From: Anaerolinea sp.
GTDB lineage: Bacteria > Chloroflexota > Anaerolineae > Anaerolineales > Villigracilaceae
Length of the DNA: 34,539 bases
Assembly (NCBI GenBank): GCA_020720965.1
Contig: DYNS01000002.1
Location: forward strand, 1 to 34,539
Direction of reading: 5' to 3'
Shown here in pieces: positions 22,781-30,502 of this stretch. The notes under the pieces are model-generated. The model did not search any database. It was not told the DNA's origin and saw nothing but the letters and a program-made list of their open reading frames with translations. The position numbers and the translations under genes are program-made. The first letter of the stretch is position 1; every line of letters starts with the position of its first letter.

Positions 22781-23272
22781 TTAGTTTTCGCTCGCCGCTT
22801 GTTCCGGCACGGCTTCTTCATATTTGGTGGGGCATTTTAGCAGGAGTTCATCGGCGTAAAAAATGCCATCCTCGCCCAAGTGACCGGTCATAATTGCCTG
22901 GGCTTCATCGCGCAGCAGGTCGGGTTTGGGACCGGTGTAGGCAACCTGCAAGCGGGCGCGGGAGGGGTCTATAACCGCCTGGTGCAACACCTCCGCCAAA
23001 CCGCCTTGCAGTTCAATTTCGGCGTTGTTGCCGGTAACGTGGGCGACTGTAAAACTCAGCCCCAGGGTTTCGGGGTCGTAGGCAACGCTATCCCCCATCA
23101 CCGCGCCAGAGACGCGGATGTTCTTCCCCTGCACTTCGGCGCTTTTGGCGTTTAGTTCTTCCACCGTCATAAAGTATTGAGCGCTCGCCTGGGTGGACGA
23201 GACAATCAGATAAACCACAGCGGCGAGCATGAGAACGCCGCCCAGAATAAATTTGGTGCGAGGCGATTGCAT
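22781..23272 (-). CDS. ccmE: Haem chaperone CcmE, CxxxY variant
   Basis: The 163-residue protein has an N-terminal membrane anchor (about residues 8-28) and the OB-fold beta barrel of CcmE, with FMTVEELNAKSAEVQGKNIRVSG in adjoining pieces and AYTGPKPDLLRDEAQAIMTG near its end. In typical CcmE the haem is bound covalently by His in an H-x-x-x-Y motif. Here the position reads KCPTKY, so Cys147 replaces the His and Tyr151 is kept. CxxxY CcmE proteins are known from archaea and Desulfovibrio-type bacteria. ATG 23272 is chosen because AGGAGAAA precedes it and an upstream extension lacks a signal. It is the first gene of the ccm operon. Confidence 0.95.
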   Translation of the reverse strand: MQSPRTKFILGGVLMLAAVVYLIVSSTQASAQYFMTVEELNAKSAEVQGKNIRVSGAVMGDSVAYDPETLGLSFTVAHVTGNNAEIELQGGLAEVLHQAVIDPSRARLQVAYTGPKPDLLRDEAQAIMTGHLGEDGIFYADELLLKCPTKYEEAVPEQAASEN

Positions 23273-23327
23273 AAGGTTTTCTCCTGAGTAAAAATGGGGC
23301 GTGTAAGACAAAGCAAGGACGTTAAGG

Positions 23328-23333
23328 ATTCTA
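23328..23333 (-). promoter_or_regulatory. Candidate -10 element of the ccm operon
   Basis: On the minus strand TAGAAT lies 55 bases before the ccmE start and would start transcription near 23322. No good -35 hexamer is present, as is common in activator-dependent promoters. The CRP/FNR-type palindrome would then be centred about 61.5 bases upstream of the start. Confidence 0.45.
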
Positions 23334-23375
23334 CACACTTAGATTAAGGCTTGCTGAAAAGCCCCCCACGTCCTA

Positions 23376-23391
23376 AGTGACAAATGTCACA
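23376..23391 (-). promoter_or_regulatory. CRP/FNR-family binding site upstream of ccmE
   Basis: The minus strand reads TGTGACATTTGTCACT, matching the CRP half-sites TGTGA-N6-TCAC with a GTGAC-N4-GTCAC core. A Crp/Fnr-superfamily activator could link the cytochrome maturation operon to respiratory conditions. No such regulator is encoded in the window. Confidence 0.6.
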
Positions 23392-23405
23392 AAATTTGTA
23401 TTATT

Positions 23406-23441
23406 TAGCCCTCACCGGGGTAAAGCAAAGGGTGAGGGCTA
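23406..23441 (-). terminator. Hairpin after the zinc-ribbon protein gene
   Basis: TAGCCCTCACC (23406-23416) and GGTGAGGGCTA (23431-23441) form an 11-bp stem. It lies 20 bases after the minus-strand stop at 23461. The T-tract on the exit side is weak (AATAAT), so termination efficiency is uncertain. Confidence 0.55.
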
Positions 23442-23460
23442 AAAAACAGTTGACCTACGT

Positions 23461-24342
23461 CTAATTCGCCCGAATCTTGGCTCCGCAAGCGCGACAGAAG
23501 CGGTCTCCGGCTTGGGCGCGTTTGCCGCACTGAGCGCAATATGCCTGCCCGGCAGGCTCTGCCCCGCCGGAATGTCTGCGCCGCTCTACACGGGAGGCGG
23601 AGGAGGAAGAGCGCCCGGAGAGCCAGTACCACACGCCCCCGCCCACAATCAGCAGCACGCCCAAAGTTCCCAAAACCCAGGGAATTACCGTCATCAGCGA
23701 GGATTGCCCACTGACGGGTTCATCCAGCGGAGCGGTGGGCTGCACCCCTAGAGAATCGGCACTGAGGCGGTTTTCCGGGTTATCGTAGGAAATTTCAAAC
23801 GAGGGCGCTTTGCCCGAAGCAAAAGACCCCAACGAGGCGGTGAAATACGAAAAACCATCCGGCTCTGGACCCACCCGCTGAAGCGCGGGCGAAATGGACA
23901 TGCCCTGCGCCCCAACCGGCTCTTGCACTCGCAAAGTCGCCGCGTTGACGGCGTAACCGCCGGGCAGGCTAAATGTAAAGCGGCGCTCTGTACCAGAGAG
24001 GCTGTAGGGGTAATAATATTCGATGTGATATATAGACCGGTCGGAAAGACTGAGCGTAACCGAGCCATCCGGGTTGGTCTTCCAGCCGTCCACGTTCATC
24101 AACGCACCGGCTTCCGAGCGGGCTACCGCCAACAGGCGCGCGCCCTGCGGCAGGGGCAGAGTCATTTGCGCGGGGAGGCTAACGCCCTCCGCCGCCGAAA
24201 AATCGTAAATAACCAGCACTTCCGCCGCGTCATAATCGGGCCACACCTGCACATCCAGGGTTGCCAGGGTCACTTCCGCCTGGGCGCGGACACTGCCAAA
24301 CGAGGCAAGCAGCAAAGCAAGGGTGAGAAAGAACTTTCGCAA
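23461..24342 (-). CDS. Exported or membrane protein with C-terminal zinc ribbon, TTG start
   Basis: This 293-residue protein is not one I can name. The start is TTG at 24342 because GGAGGT stands six bases before it and a clean signal peptide (MRKFFLTLALLLASFGSVRA) follows at once; a frame opening at 24489 would run over panE. Residues 23-195 form a beta-rich extracytoplasmic region with a repeated-strand look (FTFSLPGGYAVNAATLRVQE). A membrane helix lies at about 219-240. The tail carries a zinc ribbon with C269, C272, C283 and C286 (YCAQC...FCRAC). The upstream neighbour panE ends 43 bases away, so it may be co-transcribed with panB-panE, although a functional link is not obvious. Confidence 0.8.
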   Translation of the reverse strand: MRKFFLTLALLLASFGSVRAQAEVTLATLDVQVWPDYDAAEVLVIYDFSAAEGVSLPAQMTLPLPQGARLLAVARSEAGALMNVDGWKTNPDGSVTLSLSDRSIYHIEYYYPYSLSGTERRFTFSLPGGYAVNAATLRVQEPVGAQGMSISPALQRVGPEPDGFSYFTASLGSFASGKAPSFEISYDNPENRLSADSLGVQPTAPLDEPVSGQSSLMTVIPWVLGTLGVLLIVGGGVWYWLSGRSSSSASRVERRRHSGGAEPAGQAYCAQCGKRAQAGDRFCRACGAKIRAN

Positions 24343-24385
24343 AGGAGTACCTCCAGGTAGGGTAAAAACAAACAGGGGGATGTTA

Positions 24386-25294
24386 TCACGAAACCGGCGG
24401 GGCGGAATGCGCGCGCACCACCTGCCACATGACCCAGTTCCGCGCCGCCTCCAGCCCAACTTTTTGCGCCTCGCGCCAAACTGCGCCACTTATCGCGTCA
24501 ATTTCGGTGGGCGCGCCCCGGCGCAGGTCTTGCAACATGGACGAGGCGTTGAGGGCGGTCTTTTGCGCCACCTCCTGCACGGCGGCGGAGGCATCTTCGT
24601 AGGGCAAGGCAACCCCACAGGCGCGGGCAACCTCGGCAGTTTCTTCTGCCAGGGCAAAGACCAGGGCACGGGCAGAGGGATTCTCCATCAGCTCGCCGTT
24701 ACGCAGCCCCAGCAGCGCCGATGGCGGGTTGATGGCGGCATTGAGAACGAGTTTTCCCCAGACCAGGGCGGCAAAGTTGGGGATGGAGCGCAGCCGAAAG
24801 CCCGCCCGCCCCAAAAGCGCCTTTACCCGACCTGTCTCCGGCTTCGCTTCGAGGAACACTTCCCCTTCTCCGGCGGGTTGCGCCAAACCCGGCGCGGCGA
24901 GAAATGCCCCGTAGGTGACAACCCCCGCCAAAACCCGTTCCGCGCCCAGACGCTGCGCCAAAATCTCGCGGTTGCCCAGCCCGTTTTGCAGGCTTATCGC
25001 CAAGCCTCCCGGCGCAAGGCAGGCGGCAAGTTGTTCGGCGGCTCGCGCCGTCTGCCAGGATTTGACCAGTACCAGCGCAAGTTGCACCGGCGGGCAATCG
25101 TCCGGGGAGGCATAAACGGTAACAGGGGCGCTTTCCACCTGCCCATTGGGCAAAATTTGCCTGGCGCCCTGGGTTTGCAGGGCTTGCAAGGCGACTTGCC
25201 AACTGCCCAACAGGGCAACCGGTTCTCCGGCGCGGGCAAGGCGATGGGCAAAGAGGGTGGCGAGGGCGCCGGTTCCCACTATCAGGGTGGTCAC
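24386..25294 (-). CDS. panE: 2-dehydropantoate 2-reductase
   Basis: The 302-residue protein reduces ketopantoate to pantoate with NADPH in pantothenate (CoA) synthesis. It has the N-terminal dinucleotide-binding motif LIVGTGALATLFA (GxGxxA) and the ketopantoate reductase blocks VLVKSWQT, SLQNGLGN and VWGKLVLNAAINPPSALLG, with the active-site lysine in the last. The start is assigned to GTG 25294, whose GTGA overlaps the panB stop; the ATG at 25321 would lie inside panB and add residues not seen in the family. Gene order panB-panE puts two successive steps in one operon. Confidence 0.94.
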   Translation of the reverse strand: MTTLIVGTGALATLFAHRLARAGEPVALLGSWQVALQALQTQGARQILPNGQVESAPVTVYASPDDCPPVQLALVLVKSWQTARAAEQLAACLAPGGLAISLQNGLGNREILAQRLGAERVLAGVVTYGAFLAAPGLAQPAGEGEVFLEAKPETGRVKALLGRAGFRLRSIPNFAALVWGKLVLNAAINPPSALLGLRNGELMENPSARALVFALAEETAEVARACGVALPYEDASAAVQEVAQKTALNASSMLQDLRRGAPTEIDAISGAVWREAQKVGLEAARNWVMWQVVRAHSAPPVS

Positions 25295-26157
25295 GGTTGG
25301 TTTTCCAGCAAGGCTGCCCATTCTTCCGGGGGCATGAGCAGGGAATGCTGAGGCGAGGGAAACTGCCCGGTTTGCACCTCCGCCACATAAGCCCGGAAGG
25401 CTTTTTCCATTTCATCGCCCAGGTGGGCGTATTGTTTGGCAAATTTGGGGGTAAACCGCTGAAAAATGCCCAGCAAATCGTGAGTCACCAGCACCTGACC
25501 ATCGGTCTGCGCCCCTGCGCCAATGCCAATGGTGGGGATTTGCAGTTTTTGGGTAAGGTAGCCCGCCAACTCTGCCGGAATTGCCTCCAGCACCAGGGCA
25601 AAGCACCCGGCTTCTTGCAGGGTGAGGGCATCTTGCAGCAGGCGGCGGGCGGCTTGGGCGGTTTTTGCCTGGGCGCGAAAGCCGCCCAACTGATGCACGG
25701 ATTGAGGGGTAAGCCCCACATGCCCCATCACCGGTATTCCGGCGCGGACAATGGCGGCGACTGTTTCGGCACGTTCCTGCCCTCCTTCCAGTTTTACGGC
25801 ATCCATGCCGCCCTGCTGCAAAAAACGCCCGGCGTTGGCAACCGCCTCCGCTGCCGAAATTTGGTAGGAGAGAAAGGGCATATCTCCGATGAGCAGGGCG
25901 TTTTTTGCGCCCCGCGCTACAGCTTTGGCATGGTGAATCATTTCGTCCATCGTCACTGGCAGGGTGTTTTCGTAGCCCAATACGACCATCGCCAGCGAGT
26001 CGCCGACCAGGATGGCATCCACCCCGGCGGTATCCAACGCTAGGGCAGTGGGGTAGTCGTAAGCGGTGAGGATGGTTATTTTTTCTCCGCGCTCTTTTTT
26101 TTGTCCCAAAGTGAGCGTGGTTGTTTTTTTGCCCGCAGGCAGAGCAGTGGCAGACAT
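25291..26157 (-). CDS. panB: 3-methyl-2-oxobutanoate hydroxymethyltransferase
   Basis: The 288-residue enzyme converts 2-ketoisovalerate and methylene-tetrahydrofolate to ketopantoate, the first committed step of pantothenate synthesis. Diagnostic blocks are ILTAYDYPTA, AILVGDSLAMVVLGYENTLP (metal-binding Asp in VGDS), LIGDMPFLSY, VKLEGG and IPVMGHVGLTPQSVHQLGGF, all PanB-specific. The start is ATG 26157, preceded by GGAGGG with a seven-base spacer; the ATG at 26172 overlaps that site. It shares a four-base GTGA overlap with panE. A -10-like TATAAT at 26246-26241 on the minus strand may serve the operon. Confidence 0.96.
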   Translation of the reverse strand: MSATALPAGKKTTTLTLGQKKERGEKITILTAYDYPTALALDTAGVDAILVGDSLAMVVLGYENTLPVTMDEMIHHAKAVARGAKNALLIGDMPFLSYQISAAEAVANAGRFLQQGGMDAVKLEGGQERAETVAAIVRAGIPVMGHVGLTPQSVHQLGGFRAQAKTAQAARRLLQDALTLQEAGCFALVLEAIPAELAGYLTQKLQIPTIGIGAGAQTDGQVLVTHDLLGIFQRFTPKFAKQYAHLGDEMEKAFRAYVAEVQTGQFPSPQHSLLMPPEEWAALLENQP

Positions 26158-26240
26158 GGAAGTACCCTCCAATAGGTAGAGTCTTGCGTGGGATGGTGAG
26201 TAGGCAGGTCGCGTTCTGTGCAGATACGCGCCGGAGGGCG

Positions 26241-26278
26241 ATTATACGTCAATCTTTTTGGCTCTTGTTTGCTATAAT
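26241..26278. promoter_or_regulatory. Divergent -10 elements between panB and the YtxH-like gene
   Basis: Two perfect TATAAT hexamers face away from each other: 26246-26241 on the minus strand toward panB and 26273-26278 on the plus strand toward the YtxH-like gene. The AT-rich stretch between them lacks clear -35 consensus. Confidence 0.5.
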
Positions 26279-26317
26279 TTTGAGGTCTTGCCCATCTTTT
26301 GCCCGGAGGAACCCCTG

Positions 26318-26539
26318 ATGAAACGAATTTTTGGCTTTTTAATTGGTCTGATGGTTGGCTGGTTGTTTGGCTCTACCATTTCGCTGTTATTTGCCCCGGA
26401 AAGCGGCGAGGAGTTACGCGCCGAACTGCGCTCCCGCGCCAACGCCCTGAAGGGCGAGGTGGAATCTGCCGCCCGCCATCGCCGTCAGCAGTTGGAAGAC
26501 CAGCTCGCCGCCCTGCGCGCCCCCAAACTGGAATCTTGA
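26318..26539 (+). CDS. YtxH-like small membrane protein
   Basis: The 73-residue protein has a single N-terminal glycine-rich membrane helix (FGFLIGLMVGWLFGSTISLLF) followed by APESGEELRAELR and a charged amphipathic helix. 'LFAPxSGxExR' after such a helix is the YtxH (Gvp/GP-like stress protein) signature. Such proteins are often made under general stress in Bacillus, but their function is not established. ATG 26318 follows CGGAGGA at 26304-26310. The convergent yifB gene ends 14 bases away. Confidence 0.85.
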   Translation: MKRIFGFLIGLMVGWLFGSTISLLFAPESGEELRAELRSRANALKGEVESAARHRRQQLEDQLAALRAPKLES

Positions 26540-26553
26540 GTCTCGTTATCGCC

Positions 26554-28080
26554 TCAGGCGTTTTGCTTGGGGCGATATTGCAACGCCTCTGCCAGGTGAG
26601 GGGCGAGAATTTTCTCGCTGCCCGCCAAATCTGCAATCGTCCTCGCCAGTTTGAGGGTACGGTGATAGGCGCGGGCGGAGAGGTTGAGTTGACTCATGGC
26701 GGCGCGGATGAGGTTGTCGCCGGTTTCGTCTAACTGGCAAAACTGACGCACCTCCGCCACCCGCATATCTGCATTGCAGACAATGTTCGCCGCTTCGATG
26801 CGGGCAAAACGCTCCAGTTGGCGCTGCCTCGCCGCCTGCACCCGCTTGCGAATTTCGGCGGAGGCTTCTCCCAGCCGGGCGCTGGAGAGTTTGGCGTAAT
26901 CCACCCTCGGCACCTCAACGTGAATATCTATCCGGTCCAGCATGGGACCGGATATTCGTTTTTGATACTTGGTGACGGTGGAGGGGGCGCAGGTGCAGGC
27001 TTTTTGCGCGTCTCCGTAGTAGCCGCAGGGGCAGGGGTTCATGGCGGCGATGAGTTGAAAATTGGCGCTAAAAGTCAGCGAGCCTTGCGCCCGGCTAATG
27101 GTGACGAGTTTGTCTTCCATCGGTTGGCGCATGACCTCGATGGCGCGGCTGCTGAATTCGGGAAATTCATCCAAAAACAGCACGCCGCGATGGGCGAGGG
27201 AAATTTCTCCGGGGTGGGGAATGTTTCCGCCGCCGACAAGCCCGGCGTGGCTGATGGTGTGGTGCGGGGCGCGGAAGGGTCTCTGGCGGACGAGGGGGGT
27301 CCCCGCCGGGAGGGCATCTGCCACCGAGTAGATTTTGGTCACTTCCAGGGCTTCTTCAATGCTCATTTCCGGCAGAATGCCGGGCAGGGCGCGTGCTAGC
27401 AGGGTTTTGCCCGCGCCGGGGCTGCCGCTCATCAATACGTTATGCCCCCCGGCGGCGGCGACTTCCAGAGCGCGTTTGACATGCTCTTGCCCCTTAATCT
27501 CCGCAAAGTCGGTGGGGGTGTAGAGGGGCGGCACGTCTTCCAGGACAGGTTGGTAAGGGGCGATGAGCCGCCGACCAGAGAGGTGCAGGTACAAATCTGC
27601 CAGGGTTTTAACGGGGATAACTTCCAGGTCTGGTATCAGCGCCGCTTCAGCGGCATCCGCTTCCGGCACAATCATCCGCTTAAAGCCCTGAGCGCGGGCG
27701 GCGGCGGCCATGGGCAGAACGCCTCGGGCGTGCCTCACCAAGCCATCCAGCGAAAGTTCACCGATGATGATGGTTTCCTGCAAAATGGGCGTGGGCAGAG
27801 AGCCATCCAAGCCGATAACCCCGATGGCGATGGGCAGGTCGTAGGCGGGTCCTTCTTTGCGGACGGTGGCGGGGGCGAGGTTGACGACAATGCGGTGGCG
27901 CGGAAAATGCAGCCCGGCGTTTTTGATGGCGGTCTGCACCCGCTCGCGGCTTTCTTGCACGGCGGCATCGGGTAAGCCCACAATCGTCACACCCGGCTGA
28001 CCGTTGCTATAGTCCACTTCCACTTCCACAATAACGCCTTCCAAACCGAGTACAGCGCAGGAATAAATTCTGGAGAGCAT
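26554..28080 (-). CDS. YifB/ComM-family AAA+ ATPase (Mg-chelatase-like)
   Basis: The 508-residue protein has the ComM/YifB layout. An N-terminal ChlI-like Lon-protease-fold domain (residues 1-125, with VTIVGLPDAAVQESRERV and NLAPATVRKEG) is followed by an AAA+ module with Walker A GSPGAGKT (219-226) and Walker B VLFLDEF (300-306). Also present are APHHTISHAGLVGGG and the C-terminal helical block SARAYHRTLKLARTIADL. ComM is a branch-migration helicase in natural transformation in some bacteria, so a role in DNA uptake or recombination is plausible; the name alone does not prove competence. radA, another recombination gene, lies 1 kb away on the other strand. Confidence 0.95.
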   Translation of the reverse strand: MLSRIYSCAVLGLEGVIVEVEVDYSNGQPGVTIVGLPDAAVQESRERVQTAIKNAGLHFPRHRIVVNLAPATVRKEGPAYDLPIAIGVIGLDGSLPTPILQETIIIGELSLDGLVRHARGVLPMAAAARAQGFKRMIVPEADAAEAALIPDLEVIPVKTLADLYLHLSGRRLIAPYQPVLEDVPPLYTPTDFAEIKGQEHVKRALEVAAAGGHNVLMSGSPGAGKTLLARALPGILPEMSIEEALEVTKIYSVADALPAGTPLVRQRPFRAPHHTISHAGLVGGGNIPHPGEISLAHRGVLFLDEFPEFSSRAIEVMRQPMEDKLVTISRAQGSLTFSANFQLIAAMNPCPCGYYGDAQKACTCAPSTVTKYQKRISGPMLDRIDIHVEVPRVDYAKLSSARLGEASAEIRKRVQAARQRQLERFARIEAANIVCNADMRVAEVRQFCQLDETGDNLIRAAMSQLNLSARAYHRTLKLARTIADLAGSEKILAPHLAEALQYRPKQNA

Positions 28081-28161
28081 GGCGGGTTCTTTCTACAAAC
28101 AAGGGAATTTGCAAAAATTGTACCCGCATTTTGTGTTAACCGAACTCTTATCTGCCCCGAC

Positions 28162-28190
28162 TGGACAAAACCCCTCCAACATGGCAGAAT
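28162..28190 (+). promoter_or_regulatory. Promoter for the DsbA-like gene
   Basis: -35 TGGACA (28162-28167), a 17-base spacer and -10 CAGAAT (28185-28190) lie 37 bases before ATG 28228, with GAAAGGA as ribosome binding site. Confidence 0.55.
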
Positions 28191-28227
28191 TGCCGGACTC
28201 TGACCGCCCCCGAAAGGATACTGTACC

Positions 28228-28932
28228 ATGAGCAAACGCCAGGAACTGAGAGAGAAACGCCTGAAACAAGAGCGGACGCAAAGACTCCTTATCATTGCAG
28301 GGGTAGCCGTTATTGGGCTTGCCATTGCGCTCGCGCTCATTCTACCTTCGCTGCAACCGGTAGGCGAAATTAACATGCCCGCCGCCATCTCCCGCCCCAA
28401 TGTGAACTTTAACGGCATGGGCGACCCCAACGCGCCGGTAAAAATTATCGAATACTCCGACTATCAATGCCCATACTGCGCCCGCTTCACCGAAGATACC
28501 GAGCCTTCCATCATCGAAGCCTACGTTGCCACCGGCAAGGTTTACTTTGAATACCGCTCCTTTGGCGAATTTATCGGACCCGAATCTGCCCGCGCCGCCG
28601 AGGCAACCTACTGCGCCGGAGACCAGGGCAAGTTTTGGGAGATGCACGACATCATCTTCGCCAACCAAACCGGCGAAAACGTGGGCGCCTACACCGATGC
28701 CCGCCTGCGTACCTTTGCCGAAAAACTGCAACTGGAAATGGCAGCCTTCAACGACTGCTTCGACAGCAACAAATACCGCAGCCGGGTAGACCAGGACGGT
28801 AACGACGCTCTCGCCGCCGGAATCAGCGCGACTCCCTCCTTCGTCATCAACGGCAAACTGCTGGAAGGCGCACAACCCTTCGGCGTTTTCCAATCCGAAA
28901 TTGAAGCCGCCCTCGCCGCCGCCGGGCAATAA
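28228..28932 (+). CDS. DsbA-like membrane-anchored thioredoxin-fold protein
   Basis: The 234-residue protein has a charged cytoplasmic N-terminus, one membrane helix (about residues 20-40) and a DsbA/thioredoxin_4 domain. The active site is CPYC (81-84) in VKIIEYSDYQCPYCARF and the cis-proline block is TPSFVINGK (202-210). Two additional cysteines, C129 and C177, may form a second disulfide, as in actinobacterial and other Gram-positive relatives. It probably oxidises or isomerises disulfides in exported proteins. A VKOR or DsbB partner is not in the window. A TTCG-loop terminator closes the gene. Confidence 0.93.
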   Translation: MSKRQELREKRLKQERTQRLLIIAGVAVIGLAIALALILPSLQPVGEINMPAAISRPNVNFNGMGDPNAPVKIIEYSDYQCPYCARFTEDTEPSIIEAYVATGKVYFEYRSFGEFIGPESARAAEATYCAGDQGKFWEMHDIIFANQTGENVGAYTDARLRTFAEKLQLEMAAFNDCFDSNKYRSRVDQDGNDALAAGISATPSFVINGKLLEGAQPFGVFQSEIEAALAAAGQ

Positions 28933-28962
28933 GCGCGTTCATCCCCACCCGGAACCACAAGC

Positions 28963-28990
28963 GCCGCGCCTTCGGGCGCGGCTTTATTTT
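28963..28990 (+). terminator. Intrinsic terminator after the DsbA-like gene
   Basis: GCCGCGCC (28963-28970), tetraloop TTCG and GGCGCGGC (28975-28982) are followed by TTTATTTT. Confidence 0.9.
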
Positions 28991-28996
28991 CTGCGG

Positions 28997-29002
28997 TACA
29001 AT
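28997..29002 (+). promoter_or_regulatory. -10 element for radA
   Basis: TACAAT lies 35 bases before the radA ATG, right after the upstream terminator. A clear -35 is not visible. Confidence 0.4.
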
Positions 29003-29036
29003 CCCGCCTCAGCCACCCCAACCGAAAGGGAAACCG

Positions 29037-30461
29037 ATGTCTAAAGCCATCAGCCGTTATGTATGTCAGCAATGCGGGCGGGTCGCCGCCTCCTACATGG
29101 GTAAATGCCCCCAATGCGGCTCCTTCAACAGCATGGTGGAAGAGATTGAACAAACCGCCCCACCCGCCAAAAGCCCCAATGCCCTGCGCAGCCTCACCGG
29201 GCGCACCTCTCCCCGCCCCATTGCAGAATTTGGCAGCGCAGAAGAATTTCGCCTACCCGTCCCCATCGGAGAATTCTCCCGCGTCCTGGGCGGCGGCATC
29301 GTCCCCGGCTCCATCGTCCTCATAGGTGGCGACCCCGGCATCGGAAAATCCACCCTCATGCTGCAAATGACCCTCGTCATGGCGGCTTCGCGGCGAGTAC
29401 TCTATGTCTCCGGTGAAGAATCGGAACGCCAAATTAAAATGCGGGCAGACCGCCTGCGCGAACAGACCAAAACCCCCTTCCCCACCGAACTTTACCTCGT
29501 CACCGAAACCAACCTGCAAACCATCCTGGAGCAGGTTCGAGAGTTGAAACCCGAACTTCTCATCATAGACTCCATCCAAACCATTTACCTGCCAGAGTTA
29601 GATTCCTCGGCCGGTTCCGTCTCTCAGGTGCGGGAATGCTCATCCCAATTACGGGAACTCGCCAAATCGCAGGGAATCAGCGTCTTCATCATTGGTCACG
29701 TCACCAAAGAAGGAGCCATTGCCGGCCCCCGGGTGCTGGAACACATTGTGGATACCGTTCTCTACCTGGAAGGCGACCGGTTTCAATCCTACCGGCTGCT
29801 GCGTTCCGTTAAAAATCGGTTTGGCGCCACTGCGGAGGTGGGCGTATTTGAAATGCGCGGCGATGGCTTGGCAGAAGTCCCCAACCCCTCCGAAGCCTTT
29901 CTGGCAGAACGCATGGTCAACGCCCCCGGCTCCGCCATCGCCGTGACGATGGAAGGAACACGCCCCCTGTTGGTGGAAATGCAAGGACTTACCTCCCCCA
30001 CCCAATTTGGCAACGCCCGCCGCACCCCCAACGGGGTGGACTACAACCGCCTGTTGATGATAGCCGCCGTCCTCACCCGCCGGGTCGGCGTTAAACTCAC
30101 CGAACAAGACATCTTCGTCAACGTAGTCGGCGGCATGAAGATAGACGAACCCGCCGCCGACCTCGCCATCGCCGCCGCCGTTACATCCTCCATGAAAGAC
30201 CTACCCATCCGCGCCGATGCCGCCCTGATTGGCGAAATTGGCTTGGCAGGCGAACTGCGCCTGCCGGGGCAAATGCCCGTCCGCCTGCGGGAAGCCCAAA
30301 AATTGGGGTTCAAAACCGCCATCGTCCCCAAGCGCCTGCGAAAAGCCGAACCCTGGACTCAAGACCTGCGCATCATCGAATGCCGCTCGGTGCAAGAAGC
30401 CCTGGAAATCGCCTTCGCTATCGAAAGGCGGGAAAGCCCTCAGGGCAGGCAGGTTGCTTAA
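29037..30461 (+). CDS. radA: DNA repair protein RadA (Sms)
   Basis: The 474-residue protein has all RadA parts. The N-terminal zinc finger has C10, C13, C24 and C27 (CQQCG...CPQCG). A RecA-like ATPase follows with Walker A GGDPGIGKST (97-106) and Walker B LLIIDSI (174-180). The RadA-specific KNRFG motif is at 259-263, and a C-terminal Lon-protease-like domain holds GGMKIDEPAADLAIA. RadA is a DnaB-like helicase that extends D-loops in recombination and branch migration. ATG 29037 follows GAAAGGGAAACCG. It ends at a bidirectional terminator shared with rplT. Confidence 0.97.
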   Translation: MSKAISRYVCQQCGRVAASYMGKCPQCGSFNSMVEEIEQTAPPAKSPNALRSLTGRTSPRPIAEFGSAEEFRLPVPIGEFSRVLGGGIVPGSIVLIGGDPGIGKSTLMLQMTLVMAASRRVLYVSGEESERQIKMRADRLREQTKTPFPTELYLVTETNLQTILEQVRELKPELLIIDSIQTIYLPELDSSAGSVSQVRECSSQLRELAKSQGISVFIIGHVTKEGAIAGPRVLEHIVDTVLYLEGDRFQSYRLLRSVKNRFGATAEVGVFEMRGDGLAEVPNPSEAFLAERMVNAPGSAIAVTMEGTRPLLVEMQGLTSPTQFGNARRTPNGVDYNRLLMIAAVLTRRVGVKLTEQDIFVNVVGGMKIDEPAADLAIAAAVTSSMKDLPIRADAALIGEIGLAGELRLPGQMPVRLREAQKLGFKTAIVPKRLRKAEPWTQDLRIIECRSVQEALEIAFAIERRESPQGRQVA

Positions 30462-30464
30462 ACA

Positions 30465-30500
30465 AAAAAAGACCGGGCGCTGAAGCGCCCGGTCTTTTTT
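30465..30500. terminator. Bidirectional intrinsic terminator between radA and rplT
   Basis: AAAAAAGACCGGGCGC (30465-30480) pairs with GCGCCCGGTCTTTTTT (30485-30500) around TGAA. The A and T tails serve both convergent genes. Confidence 0.95.
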
Positions 30501-30502
30501 AT

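Noticed and set aside
24323..25351. Plus-strand open frame of 342 codons
   Set aside because: Antisense to panE; no family motif and no initiation signal.
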